Shown here: positions 1 through 7,551 of the stretch, piece after piece
How the letters are laid out: every line of letters begins with the position of its first letter
Position numbering within the stretch: position 1 is the first letter of the stretch
The notes under the pieces: model-generated
The model's database searches: none
What the model saw: the letters and a program-made list of their open reading frames with translations, nothing else
Told to the model about the DNA's origin: nothing
Assembly (NCBI GenBank): GCA_030698405.1
Contig: JAUYMU010000033.1
Span: 1-37,747, forward strand
Reading direction: 5' to 3'
DNA from: Bacteroidota bacterium
GTDB taxonomy: Bacteria; Bacteroidota; Bacteroidia; Bacteroidales; Prolixibacteraceae
DNA: 37,747 bases
Program-made: the position numbers and the translations under genes

Positions 1-104
1 AACAGTGTGTCAGGCGATCTTCAACCTGAACGGCTAATTGGGTTGTAAGGCTCTTTCATCCTTATAGGTATTTGATTTATATTAACGCACGCCTCGTGGC
101 GCAC
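1..104. other. Window-edge stretch with no assignable gene
   Basis: No complete gene is visible. On the plus strand a reading frame is open from base 1 to a TAA at 46-48 (last residues PERLIGL), which could be the 3' end of a gene lying outside the window. Fifteen codons are too few to identify it or to be sure it is coding. On the minus strand an ATG at 59-57 opens only 12 codons. The dnaE2 gene expected after imuB in many genomes is not seen here. Confidence 0.3.
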
Positions 105-342
105 CGGATTAAATATGATCTAGCGGATTAAAGCTGATTAAAATCCCGACAAGTCGGGAGGATTTTCTAAAGAAACGCTTATAAAATATCGACAATCCAT
201 TATCCCATTTGTCTTTTTTTGAATCCATTCCATCCCGAGCACTCGGGATTGGAATATTAATCCGCGTTCCATCCGCTAAACCCGCGTAAAATCCGCGTTC
301 TATTATTTTTTTTTGTGCGGTTATGATGTACAATTAAAAATA
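105..342 (-). repeat. ~237-bp dispersed repeat, copy 1
   Basis: This is a non-coding repeat that recurs in inverted orientation at 36105-36341 with only scattered mismatches. It contains inner hairpins, for example CCCGACaaGTCGGG and CCCGAGcaCTCGGG, and several GCGGATT/AATCCGC words. The small reading frame inside it is shared by both copies only because the DNA is repeated, and it has no ribosome binding site or family match, so it is not called a gene. Just outside, TGTGGGTACACG (345-356) also recurs next to copy 2, but in the same orientation. Confidence 0.85.
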
Positions 343-386
343 GATGTGGGTACACGGTAGCTTCGGAGGGGCAGGGGGAGGCTTTG

Positions 387-1883
387 TCAGACAAAAAATC
401 CATGCAAAAACCATTGCGGTTTCCTGTTGCTGTACAAGCCCAGCCGGAACAGCCAGTAGCGGGCGCCGCTTTCATCTTCAACCCGGTAATAATCCCGGGG
501 TGAACCGTTTTGAAGCCACCATTCCTGCTCGATGCGTTCAGGACCGTCGGCGCGAACAATGCGGACAACTTCGCTTTTGTACCGAAAGTGCATCGGAGGA
601 TAGTCCGGCAAGACCACCATGACTTCAATCGGTTCCGGCTCCGGTAAAAGATGAATGGGACGGGGACGGTCGGTGCGCCATTCCGTTTCCGGCTGTTCTT
701 CCAGAGAATTGACCTCTTTTACTGAACTTTCCGGCCAGTGATGTTCCTGTGGTAAATAGCGGTGAATGGCCTGAATACCCACTTTCCCCGCAATGTTGTC
801 CACTAATTCAGAAATAGCCGCCTGATCACGGTTTGCAGTACTCCACAACGCTTCCTGGGTTTCGCTTACATCTTCAACCAGGGTTGCTTCCAGTGTGAAC
901 AGTTCAATTCCGAGTGCAGGTTCTATTTCCGGTATCTTCAGTTCAAATAGTTTGAAGAGGTGTGCTGCATTGCGAGATGCACGGTTGGTGCCAATGCTGA
1001 CTTGCACGGTTTCCCCGTCAATGCGGTAACCTTTAAATATTCCGGTACGCATGCCCTTTCCTTCGCTGAAGAAACGTTCGCACAAAGCTTCCAGTAAGCG
1101 CTTCATGGCTATTTCTATTCCGGTTGCTGTGCGGATGGGTTCTAGGCAGGGCAATCGTTCCAGATATACCGGTGCAGGCTGAACAGGTTTCAATGGTTCC
1201 GGAATTGCTCCCAACGCCTGTTCCAATCGGATGAGCATGGCCTCACCAAATCTTCGTCGCAGGTTCAGCCGGGGAATATCTATAAATTGTCCGATTTGCC
1301 GGAACCCGAGTTTTTCCAAGCGCTGCAAAGTGGAACTGTCCAACCGCAGAGCAACCGGGGGAAGCGGGAAAAGAGCTGCTGCCTGTCTGCCGGATTCGAT
1401 GATCATTTCATTTCTTCCATAGTGAGCTAAAGCCCAGGTTGCGCCAATAGTATCGGCTATGGCCGCGCGCACATCGTATCCTCCCTTACGAAAACGGGTT
1501 GTGATTGATTGTAGATAAGGAAGTTCTCCTCCCCACAAATGCGGGCATCCGGATATATCCAGAATCAGCCCGTCCGGTGAATCGGTGGCAACGACAGGAC
1601 TGTAGCGCAGGCACCATTCGGCCAAATCTTTGAGCAACTTTTCTTCTGAGACAGGATCATCCGGGAACACTTCAACAGAAGGCAATATGGCCCGCACATC
1701 GGCCACTACCATGCCCGGCGAAATACCGTCCTTTAAAAGGCTTTGGCTGGATGCCCTGACCACCATCCGTCCGTGTTCGGGAGCAGACAGCAAAAAGGGC
1801 TTGCCCCGAAGTTCGGGCCGGATTTTAGCCAGCCGGTCGGTAGCCAAATATCGAAACCATATATAAAGATAGCGCCTAGGCAT
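387..1883 (-). CDS. imuB: ImuB-like, catalytically inactive Y-family DNA polymerase homologue
   Basis: This 498-residue protein belongs to the DinB/UmuC-related ImuB family, the hub of the ImuA-ImuB-DnaE2 translesion mutasome. The N-terminus (YLYIWFRYLATDRL) replaces the usual DxD-containing polymerase motif and has no metal-binding aspartate. The second motif is LILDISG (D109) instead of SxDE. This loss of active-site acids is typical of ImuB, which acts as a scaffold and not as an enzyme. The family motif LFPLPPVALRL lies near residues 171-181, a helix-hairpin-helix segment around 183-210, and a little-finger-like domain follows. The C-terminal RPIHLLPEPEPIEV stretch is also seen in the family. 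The ATG overlaps the end of imuA by 8 bases, so the two are translationally coupled. No dnaE2 follows within the window; a dispersed repeat does. Confidence 0.88.
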   Translation of the reverse strand: MPRRYLYIWFRYLATDRLAKIRPELRGKPFLLSAPEHGRMVVRASSQSLLKDGISPGMVVADVRAILPSVEVFPDDPVSEEKLLKDLAEWCLRYSPVVATDSPDGLILDISGCPHLWGGELPYLQSITTRFRKGGYDVRAAIADTIGATWALAHYGRNEMIIESGRQAAALFPLPPVALRLDSSTLQRLEKLGFRQIGQFIDIPRLNLRRRFGEAMLIRLEQALGAIPEPLKPVQPAPVYLERLPCLEPIRTATGIEIAMKRLLEALCERFFSEGKGMRTGIFKGYRIDGETVQVSIGTNRASRNAAHLFKLFELKIPEIEPALGIELFTLEATLVEDVSETQEALWSTANRDQAAISELVDNIAGKVGIQAIHRYLPQEHHWPESSVKEVNSLEEQPETEWRTDRPRPIHLLPEPEPIEVMVVLPDYPPMHFRYKSEVVRIVRADGPERIEQEWWLQNGSPRDYYRVEDESGARYWLFRLGLYSNRKPQWFLHGFFV

Positions 1884-2625
1884 AGTGTCGTTGCTTTTGA
1901 GGTATCTGCGGTTTTACAGCAATTTTGTCTTGATCAGGTAATACTTTGAATGCACCATTTTTCCACTCGAACTGCCAAATGCCCGGTCTCCCGTTGCGGA
2001 TTTTAACAAGCTCCACCTCCAGGCAGGGAAATCCCACACCGGGAAGTTCACCGATCCGGCTTGGCAACTGCCTGATTTTCCAACGTGACACACAGGTCAG
2101 TGTATTCTCCATGCGCGAACCTTGCCGATGCAGAAAGCCGGTTACCTTACTGGTTTCGACAGCCAGTTGCAACCGCCGGGATTCGGCAAAGCTGATGTCC
2201 CGTAATTCAGCGACAACAGCCGCCAGCGAATTGCATTTCAGCCCCTGCTCCATCACCCAAAGCGCTTCCTTTTCGCGCTTCACATCGATAAAAATGACCC
2301 GGTGCGGTTCAACTCCGAAGAATTTCAAACCCGGAGCGAACAATTTACGCCTGGCGCTTATCCACAGGCAGACACCTCCTTTTTTCATGAGTGTGCTCAG
2401 TAGCCCTGCAAGAAATCCGTTTGCTGCGGCAGCGCAGGTTTCCGTTGGGCTGATAAATTCGTGTATCGCTCCGACAGGAAAAGCGCCTCCGGGAAATGCC
2501 GCGTTCATCGGTCCCAGCCCAAAATCAAGCAGTCGGCTATCAGATCCGGTGTTGAATCCCTCCAACAAAAGAATCTTCTCTTTCAGCTGCCTGATGACTT
2601 CTTTTTTTTCGGCTAACTCATTCAT
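1876..2625 (-). CDS. imuA: ImuA-like RecA-fold accessory protein
   Basis: This 249-residue protein sits directly upstream of imuB and overlaps it by 8 bases. It resembles ImuA/SulA-type RecA-fold proteins of damage-induced mutagenesis cassettes. The segment FPGGAFPVGAIHEF (about residues 44-57) occupies the RecA P-loop position but lacks a normal GKT/S motif, as is common in ImuA, so ATP hydrolysis is doubtful. An N-terminal helix (1-25) is rich in charged residues. In studied systems ImuA interacts with RecA and ImuB to give lesion bypass; that role is inferred here from family and context. The start is the only ATG that fits the divergent promoter region shared with the LexA-like gene. It is probably repressed by that regulator. 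Confidence 0.83.
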   Translation of the reverse strand: MNELAEKKEVIRQLKEKILLLEGFNTGSDSRLLDFGLGPMNAAFPGGAFPVGAIHEFISPTETCAAAANGFLAGLLSTLMKKGGVCLWISARRKLFAPGLKFFGVEPHRVIFIDVKREKEALWVMEQGLKCNSLAAVVAELRDISFAESRRLQLAVETSKVTGFLHRQGSRMENTLTCVSRWKIRQLPSRIGELPGVGFPCLEVELVKIRNGRPGIWQFEWKNGAFKVLPDQDKIAVKPQIPQKQRHYA

Positions 2626-2641
2626 AATTAAAAAATATTTC

Positions 2642-2688
2642 TATATTTGTTACGATTGATAACAATACATTGTTTCTAAATATAACAA
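2642..2688. promoter_or_regulatory. Divergent imuA / lexA-like promoter with two tandem inverted-repeat operators
   Basis: Two sites share one architecture: TTGTTA-N7-TAACAA at 2647-2665 and TTGTTT-N7-TAACAA at 2670-2688. Their centres are 23 bp apart, about two helical turns. A plus-strand TATATTTG at 2642-2649 matches the Bacteroidota TAnnTTTG element and overlaps the first site. On the minus strand TATATTTA (7 of 8 bases) overlaps the second. A repressor bound here would block both genes. The match of site and regulator is inferred from adjacency. Confidence 0.75.
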
Positions 2689-2700
2689 ACAAATACTGAA

Positions 2701-3498
2701 ATGCAAAGATTTTTTTTTGCCGGAAATATAAAATTTCTTCGTGATCGTAAGAAATTGAGCCAGGAAACCCTTGCTGCCAGTCTGGGGTTGACCCGTGCAA
2801 AGCTTGCTGCCATTGAGACAGGCAATACCAAATCGCCTCAGCCGGAGGATTACCTGAAATTTTCTGAATTCTTCAAAATAAGCATTGACTCCTTGCTGAA
2901 AATTGACCTTTCGAAATTGGGTGAACTAAAAATGCGGGAGCTGGAAGCCGGAAATGATGTGTATATCCGGGGCGGAAACCTGCGGGTGCTGGCTATTTCG
3001 GTTGACCGCTCGAATAATGAAAATGTTGAATATGTTCCGGTGAAAGCAAAAGCCGGTTACATGGCTGGATACAACGATCCTGAGTTTATCGCATCATTAC
3101 CGAAATATTCCCTGCCCAACCTTCCGGCGGACGGAACGTTCCGCATTTTCCCGTCAACGGGAGATTCCATGTTACCTGTACCGGAAGATAGCGATATTAT
3201 TGCGCAGTATGTGCCGGACTGGACAGACATCAAAGCAGATACTCCCTGTATTGTTATTCTGAAAGGTCAGCAGGATTTCGTATTTAAGATGGTGACGATG
3301 AATCAGGACAGCACGATTCTGTTGAAATCGCTCAATCCCGAATACAAACCATATTCAGTTGAAGCCAGCGATGTGATGGAAATATGGCGGTTTTATGCCT
3401 ATACCAGCCGTGAATTTCCGGAGACCCGAACCGAAATGGCGACAGTGTTAATGGCCATCAGGAAAATGGAAGAAAAAATAGGACAAATTCCGAAATAG
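2701..3498 (+). CDS. LexA-like repressor: XRE HTH plus S24 self-cleavage domain
   Basis: This 265-residue protein has an N-terminal XRE-type helix-turn-helix (about residues 8-65, QETLAASLGLTRAKLAAIE) and a C-terminal S24/LexA peptidase fold (about 110-235). The self-cleavage elements are visible: an Ala118-Gly119 bond in VKAKAGYMAGY, the nucleophile Ser156 in STGDSM, and the base Lys196 in FVFKM. Spacing of the three is close to that of LexA and phage repressors. RecA-stimulated autocleavage would relieve repression of the divergent imuA-imuB genes and of itself. It is not classical LexA, whose HTH is a winged helix; it is closer to phage CI/HdiR-type regulators. The ATG at 2701 lies 13 bp after the second operator. 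Confidence 0.88.
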   Translation: MQRFFFAGNIKFLRDRKKLSQETLAASLGLTRAKLAAIETGNTKSPQPEDYLKFSEFFKISIDSLLKIDLSKLGELKMRELEAGNDVYIRGGNLRVLAISVDRSNNENVEYVPVKAKAGYMAGYNDPEFIASLPKYSLPNLPADGTFRIFPSTGDSMLPVPEDSDIIAQYVPDWTDIKADTPCIVILKGQQDFVFKMVTMNQDSTILLKSLNPEYKPYSVEASDVMEIWRFYAYTSREFPETRTEMATVLMAIRKMEEKIGQIPK

Positions 3499-3755
3499 GT
3501 ACCCGGAACGGATGTATTCGCAGGACAATTAATACCTACTGATCCTGACAGGGATAATATTAATGACAATTTCAATGATACAACTTGTTGTTTAATTCAT
3601 TCACATACACTACTTATTGCAGAATAAAATAGTAAAAGCACAGCAGAATAAAATAGTAACAGCACTACGGAATAAAATAGAAATTGTACTGCATGGGGAA
3701 ATGCGGTGATTGATAGCAGGATATAATTTTTGGTACTACAATTAAAAACAATACC
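3499..3755. other. Intergenic region between repressor and broken Fic gene
   Basis: No gene is seen in these 257 bases. It is A+T-rich and carries the 24-bp tandem repeats listed separately, plus the presumed promoter of the downstream Fic-family remnant. Confidence 0.6.
3619..3690. repeat. Three tandem 24-bp repeats
   Basis: Three contiguous units at 3619-3642, 3643-3666 and 3667-3690 share the core GGAATAAAATAG or AGAATAAAATAG. Units 1 and 2 differ at two positions; unit 3 is more diverged. They lie 65 bp upstream of the ATG of the AbiEi-like/Fic gene. An iteron-like operator array is possible, since AbiEi-type winged-helix proteins bind repeats upstream of their own genes. That role is inference. 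Confidence 0.8.
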
Positions 3756-4697
3756 ATGGCAACAATACAGGAAAGGTTAGCAGATTCCCTGAAGGAGTTA
3801 CAAAAACTACAAAATAAGAATGGTCTTGCAGTAGTAAGGTCATCAGACATTTCCCGGGTTCATTTGGAACGGTTGGTAAACAATGGTTTTCTGCAGGAGG
3901 TAATGAAAGGTTGGTATATTTCTTCCCGTCCGGACAGTGCTCCAGGTGATACAACAAACTGGTACACCTCGTTCTGGCATTTTGTTTCTGCATATGCCAA
4001 TTCCAGGTTTGGCAATAACTGGTGTTTATCACCGGACCAGTCGTTATCTTTTTACAGTGGCAATATAACTGTTCCGCCACAAGTCATCATCCGTATCACC
4101 TTGGAGCAGAATAATGTTGTAAATTTATTACACGGTACATCAATATTGTATATTAAATCCGCTATTGCCAATCCCATTCGTACTGAGCAGCAATTTAAAA
4201 TAAATCTCTATTCGCTCCCTGAGGCTTTAACCGAGTGTAGCCTTACTTTTTTCAGATCAGATGCTATCTCCGCAAGGACATGTTTATCCCTGGTACCAGA
4301 TGCTTCAGACCTGCTGAAAATTCTGATTGACAAAGGACAAACAGTAAAGGCCGGACGCCTTGCCGGAGCTTTTCGCAACATCGGGAATATAGCCGTTGCA
4401 GATCAGATTTTTGAAACCATGAAAGGTTTGGGATACGATATTCGGGAGGAGGATCCATTTGAGGATCAGGCTCCAATCCCTTTTGTCCGGATAACATCTC
4501 CTTACGTTACCAGATAAGGAAACGGAAGAATCGGGCGTTTCTTGATGAATGCCATGCTTATTTCCGGTGGATATGAGTGGACTGTAATTCCCGTCGAAAG
4601 GAGGCCTGAGTATATGAAAGCCCTTGAAAAATCCAGCGTAGGAGGAGACATAACTGATTTTGCGAATTTTATCGGTTCATTGATAATCAAAAACTGA
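3756..4697 (+). pseudogene. Fic-family protein with AbiEi-like N-terminus, catalytic core deleted
   Basis: The first part (3756-4517) encodes 253 residues with an N-terminal winged-helix like that of AbiEi antitoxins (SSDISRVHLERLVNNGFL, then GWYISSRP) and ends at SPYVTR followed by TAA. The same frame stays open after the stop for 59 codons (4518-4697), reading GNGRIGRFLMNAML and then WTVIPVERRPEYMKALE. That is the second half of the Fic motif HPFxDGNGRxGR and the C-terminal tail of the same Fic family. The catalytic His and the residues between are missing, roughly 200 residues judging from remembered full-length relatives. It therefore looks like an in-frame or near-in-frame internal deletion with one stop at the scar. 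AMP-transferase activity should be lost. The intact N-terminal DNA-binding part might still be made. Confidence 0.85.
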
Positions 4698-5186
4698 TTG
4701 GAAGAGAATTTCGGCTTTAACGATGCCGGGTAAAAATTATAATGATCGAGTTCATATAGACTTTATTTCCATAATGCCCTATTTTTGCTGCAAAACAGAA
4801 ATAAACACATTTCTGATTATAGCTGCAAACGTGTCATGTAATTCTTTCTTGCTAAAAAGAATGTTATTTATAATCCGGGAAGGCTGATAGCAGCCACAGC
4901 AAAAAAACAGATTCAATCTCTTTGTTCATTCTTTTTTAAGGTTCATTTAAAATGAACAAGTCATTCTAACGAACAAGAATCCGACGAATCTTACTATAAC
5001 AACGTCTCATGCTAAAGCTCTGGCTGTAACTCTGGCCGTCAAGCTTGATTGTTTTTGAAATGCGGTTTCCTACACATTTTGTAGTAGATCGCAAAAATGA
5101 AAACTCCTGTTGTTTTGACACACTTTCCGAAGTGACTTTTTACGCATAATCATTTTAAATGGATGTCAAGTCTGATATTCACGACC
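4698..5186. other. 489-base stretch without a recognisable gene
   Basis: No convincing reading frame is seen on either strand. The stretch holds a perfect 17-base palindrome, GTTCATTTAAAATGAAC (4941-4957), preceded by a direct copy of GTTCATT at 4924-4930. These could be a leftover operator. It probably contains debris from the decay that affected the flanking genes. Confidence 0.55.
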
Positions 5187-5213
5187 AAAAAAAGAGGCGA
5201 AACGACTCTTTTC
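5187..5213 (-). terminator. Rho-independent terminator after the 119-residue gene
   Basis: On the minus strand AAAAGAG and CTCTTTT pair around a short loop and run into a T tract (5193-5187). It sits 5 bases past the stop of the 5218-5577 gene. Confidence 0.7.
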
Positions 5214-5217
5214 TTTT

Positions 5218-5577
5218 TCAGAACTTAATCTGGGTTTCAACTTCCCTGATCCGTTCATCCAGAGTCGTTTTGATTTCTTCCATCACAGCGGATACTACCG
5301 GAGTGTTGGAGGTTTTAAATTCTTTCCCTGATGCGTCCCGCAGGAATACTGTTGCGCCCAACCCGTCAGCTCCCATTGAGAAAGTTTGGAGGTTTCTTCT
5401 GGTTTCGGTGAGCTTGCGCCACTTCTCAATAAGCATGCTCAAATCTTCAACCTTCTGAATGCGTTTCTCCAACGAAGGAACTTCAGCAACTTCTTTTTCA
5501 TCTTTTTTTACAACTTCCAAAGAAGTTTTGGGTTGTTCAACACTTTCAGCATCGATTTTTTTAGCTGTATTATTCAT
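5218..5577 (-). CDS. Hypothetical 119-residue coiled-coil-prone protein
   Basis: I cannot assign a function. The frame is open further upstream, but the ATG at 5577 is preferred because GGAG lies 9 bases before it; the upstream extension is also compositionally unlike the rest. Residues 1-35 are polar and probably disordered. Residues 35-65 (SLEKRIQKVEDLSMLIEKW) form an amphipathic helix. A small globular part follows (GLGATVFLRDASGKEFKTSN), and the end is a helix closing with REVETQIKF. I recall similar short proteins in Bacteroidota mobile or phage-like regions, which fits this accessory island, but that is memory and not proof. It has its own terminator. Confidence 0.6.
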   Translation of the reverse strand: MNNTAKKIDAESVEQPKTSLEVVKKDEKEVAEVPSLEKRIQKVEDLSMLIEKWRKLTETRRNLQTFSMGADGLGATVFLRDASGKEFKTSNTPVVSAVMEEIKTTLDERIREVETQIKF

Positions 5578-5905
5578 ATTCGAGTACTCCTGCCCTGGAG
5601 ATTTGTATTGGCACCCTTCGATGTAACTCAGGGTATATCTGGCACGCCGGTTAAAATTTCGGCATACCGGACATTGAGCTGTCACGGATTAGGTCAACGG
5701 GGTGCATGTCATTCCGATTCCACCGGAATGAACGCATCCGAAGGACGTCCCGGGATGCCGGGATGCCCCTTTACTGTTCCGTGAAGCGTAAATAACTTTG
5801 AAGGGAATTTTAAATGGAGTGATTTTACAGTATAAAAAATCGAACGAAAAAAAAGTAGAGAACAGCCCTTAGCCGTAAACCGTATGGGTTTTTCCCCTCC
5901 AATTT
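5578..5905. other. 328-base intergenic stretch with a small inverted repeat
   Basis: No gene is seen. CATTCCG (5710-5716) and CGGAATG (5724-5730) form a hairpin, and CCCGGGATGCCGGGATG follows at about 5749. Such words look like fragments of dispersed palindromic elements. The upstream promoter of the 119-residue gene must lie here but no clear TAnnTTTG element was found. Confidence 0.45.
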
Positions 5906-6845
5906 TTATACCGCGAATCTCAATAAATCGTTATTGTAAATTCCGTTTTCAATTGCCTCTATTGAGGTTAAATCTTTCATTTGCAAAGTAATAATAGAAT
6001 ACCTTTTCCCTTGATTTAATGATCGTATAAACTCAGAAACAAGTATCGTTGAACTAAAAAGACCGACAAATGGCGTCGATATTCCAATATTCGTCAATTG
6101 ACCGCATTGATGTGTCTTTTCATATTTCTGATATAAATTCTTGTGAAAGATTACCTCATCTTCTATTTCCAGAGGCCATAACAAGTCCGAGTCTTTCTCA
6201 ATGTATGTGATATTTTTCATGGTGAAACTATCAAAGAGATCAAACTTACCATTCGAAACAGAGTACCTGTGAACCAATATTTTCTGGTTCTACAACATCT
6301 GCATCCTGAAGAAGAACCTGCACTAGATTCGGGTTGTCAAATGGCATTAATCCTAAAGTCCATAAATATGCCTGCCCTAAATGACCTAATCCAAGAGTCC
6401 AAATATTTCGTGGCAAATACGGTTTCTCCGGGCCATCGTTTTCAGATTTATGCCAATCATCTCCAGAATTAAGATTCCATAGTGAGATGCCAAAATTCAA
6501 ATCGATACCGTCATCATTTATTTGGAAGACTTTACAAAATGCATGATAACAAACAAGCGAAGCTGAAACAATTGGACCAAATGATATTTTAGAATTATTT
6601 TCTACAAAAACAATCTTCTTCTGATTTAGAAAATTAACTCCTCCCCTCCAACCTGACGAAATAGATTCGACGCAGAAATCATCAAAATATTCAATTCCAA
6701 AGAGAATTTTTATATCTCCATTTGTAGGAGAAATCTCAATAACATATATTGAAGATTCATACATTTTTGCAACTGCATCTTCTATATCTAAGTTATGTTT
6801 CTCTGCAACTGCTAAGGCAACTCTATTTATGTGATCTAGTTCCAT
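5906..6845 (-). pseudogene. E1/ThiF-like activating enzyme, frameshifted and probably internally deleted
   Basis: The 5' part (6845-6246) encodes 199 residues: an unassigned N-terminal domain, then a Rossmann motif GLGHLGQAY (about 152-160) and LQDADVVEPENIGSQ (about 179-193), as in ThiF/E1 adenylating enzymes. It stops right after CFEW. One frame over, coding continues at once with GKFDLFDSF and reaches an E1-like C-terminus, CGQLTNIGISTPFVGLFSS then LVSEFIRSLNQGK, ending at 5906. Only about 60 residues separate the two conserved blocks, far fewer than expected, so sequence with the adenylation and thiol segments is likely lost as well as shifted. The start is one base after the JAB stop, so the two were one operon. 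Confidence 0.78.
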
Positions 6846-6846
6846 T

Positions 6847-7308
6847 TTATATTAGTTTTAGGTGCATAGGCAACTTAGAAATTTCGAACTTCTTCCACTC
6901 GAAATTGCCCAAGTATTCATATACTGAGCAATTTTTAGGGAAAATGAAAAAATCTTTTGCATAATTTGGAGCGATTATGGCAATATGTCCTTTTATGCGG
7001 ACCATTGGATGTTTCATATCCGAATCGCTTTGACGAGTATTTTGAGTAGGGTGTGTATGAATATCTGCCAAAACTTCAAGCTTTTCTTTTGCCAAGTATT
7101 CGAAGAAAGTTGCTGCACCCTTGAACTGTATTATTCCGGACTCAGAAACTGATTTATCAAACTGACCATAGAATGCAATCTTTACAACCTTACTTTTCCC
7201 AGGATTACACAAAAGGAAGCCTGCGCTTTCTCTAACACCTGCTCCTCTTCGCCTTAGACCTTTCATTATTTTGAACCAAAGGCCAATTGATATTGAAATC
7301 GTTTGCAT
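6847..7308 (-). CDS. JAB/JAMM-family metalloprotease (deubiquitinase-like)
   Basis: This 153-residue protein carries a complete JAMM zinc motif: Glu27 in RESAGFLL, then HTHP (His84, His86) and SxxD ending at Asp97, exactly ten residues after the second His. Families with this fold cleave ubiquitin-like modifiers or process their C-termini. It stands between an E2-like fragment (stop three bases upstream) and an E1/ThiF gene (one base downstream), the gene set of bacterial ubiquitin-like conjugation systems such as CBASS cap2/cap3 or Bil. The first ATG gives a normal first beta strand before the Glu. The protein itself looks intact, but its operon partners are broken, so it may be an orphan. 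Confidence 0.82.
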   Translation of the reverse strand: MQTISISIGLWFKIMKGLRRRGAGVRESAGFLLCNPGKSKVVKIAFYGQFDKSVSESGIIQFKGAATFFEYLAKEKLEVLADIHTHPTQNTRQSDSDMKHPMVRIKGHIAIIAPNYAKDFFIFPKNCSVYEYLGNFEWKKFEISKLPMHLKLI

Positions 7309-7311
7309 TTT

Positions 7312-7542
7312 TTACGGATTTAAAATTTGGTAAACCTCATTTAAATACTTTAAAAATGTGTCTGTTTGAGGCTTCCAGATTAAATCAGGATGCTGAACAG
7401 TCCAGCCAGCTGCGTGTCCGGGGTCAAAAGCCAATCTATCACAGGGTAAATAATTGCATTCCTTGCCCCCATATCTTGAAAACTTGCGTAGCTCTTTTTG
7501 TTTGCAAAGGTCTTTTACTTTGTTCCAAAACTCGATTATTAT
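7312..7542 (-). pseudogene. 3' remnant of an E2-like (?) gene, no start codon
   Basis: A minus-strand frame of 76 codons is open from 7542 to a TAA at 7314-7312, three bases before the JAB ATG. It has no plausible start and is cut off 10 bases after the stop of thiL. The translation looks like a real protein end: EFWNKVKDLCKQKELRKFSR, then AGWTVQHPDLIWKPQTDTF and LNEVYQIL. Position in front of JAB and E1 genes, and the W..HP..W.P pattern, suggest the C-terminus of an E2-like conjugating protein. I am not sure of the family. The 5' half and any ubiquitin-like gene seem to have been deleted. Confidence 0.55.
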
Positions 7543-7551
7543 TTAAATTGT

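Noticed and set aside
109-333. 74-codon minus-strand frame within the terminal repeat
   Set aside because: It is part of a dispersed non-coding repeat, lacks a ribosome site and shows no protein-like pattern.
344-622. Plus-strand frame over the 3' end of imuB
   Set aside because: Shadow of the imuB coding frame, with biased composition and no family features.
3619-3690. CRISPR array
   Set aside because: The 24-bp units are directly contiguous with no spacers and there are no cas genes.
5578-5685. N-terminal extension of the 119-residue gene with CPVCRNF
   Set aside because: It looks like a zinc-knuckle pair, but GGAG before the ATG at 5577 and the change of composition favour the shorter form.
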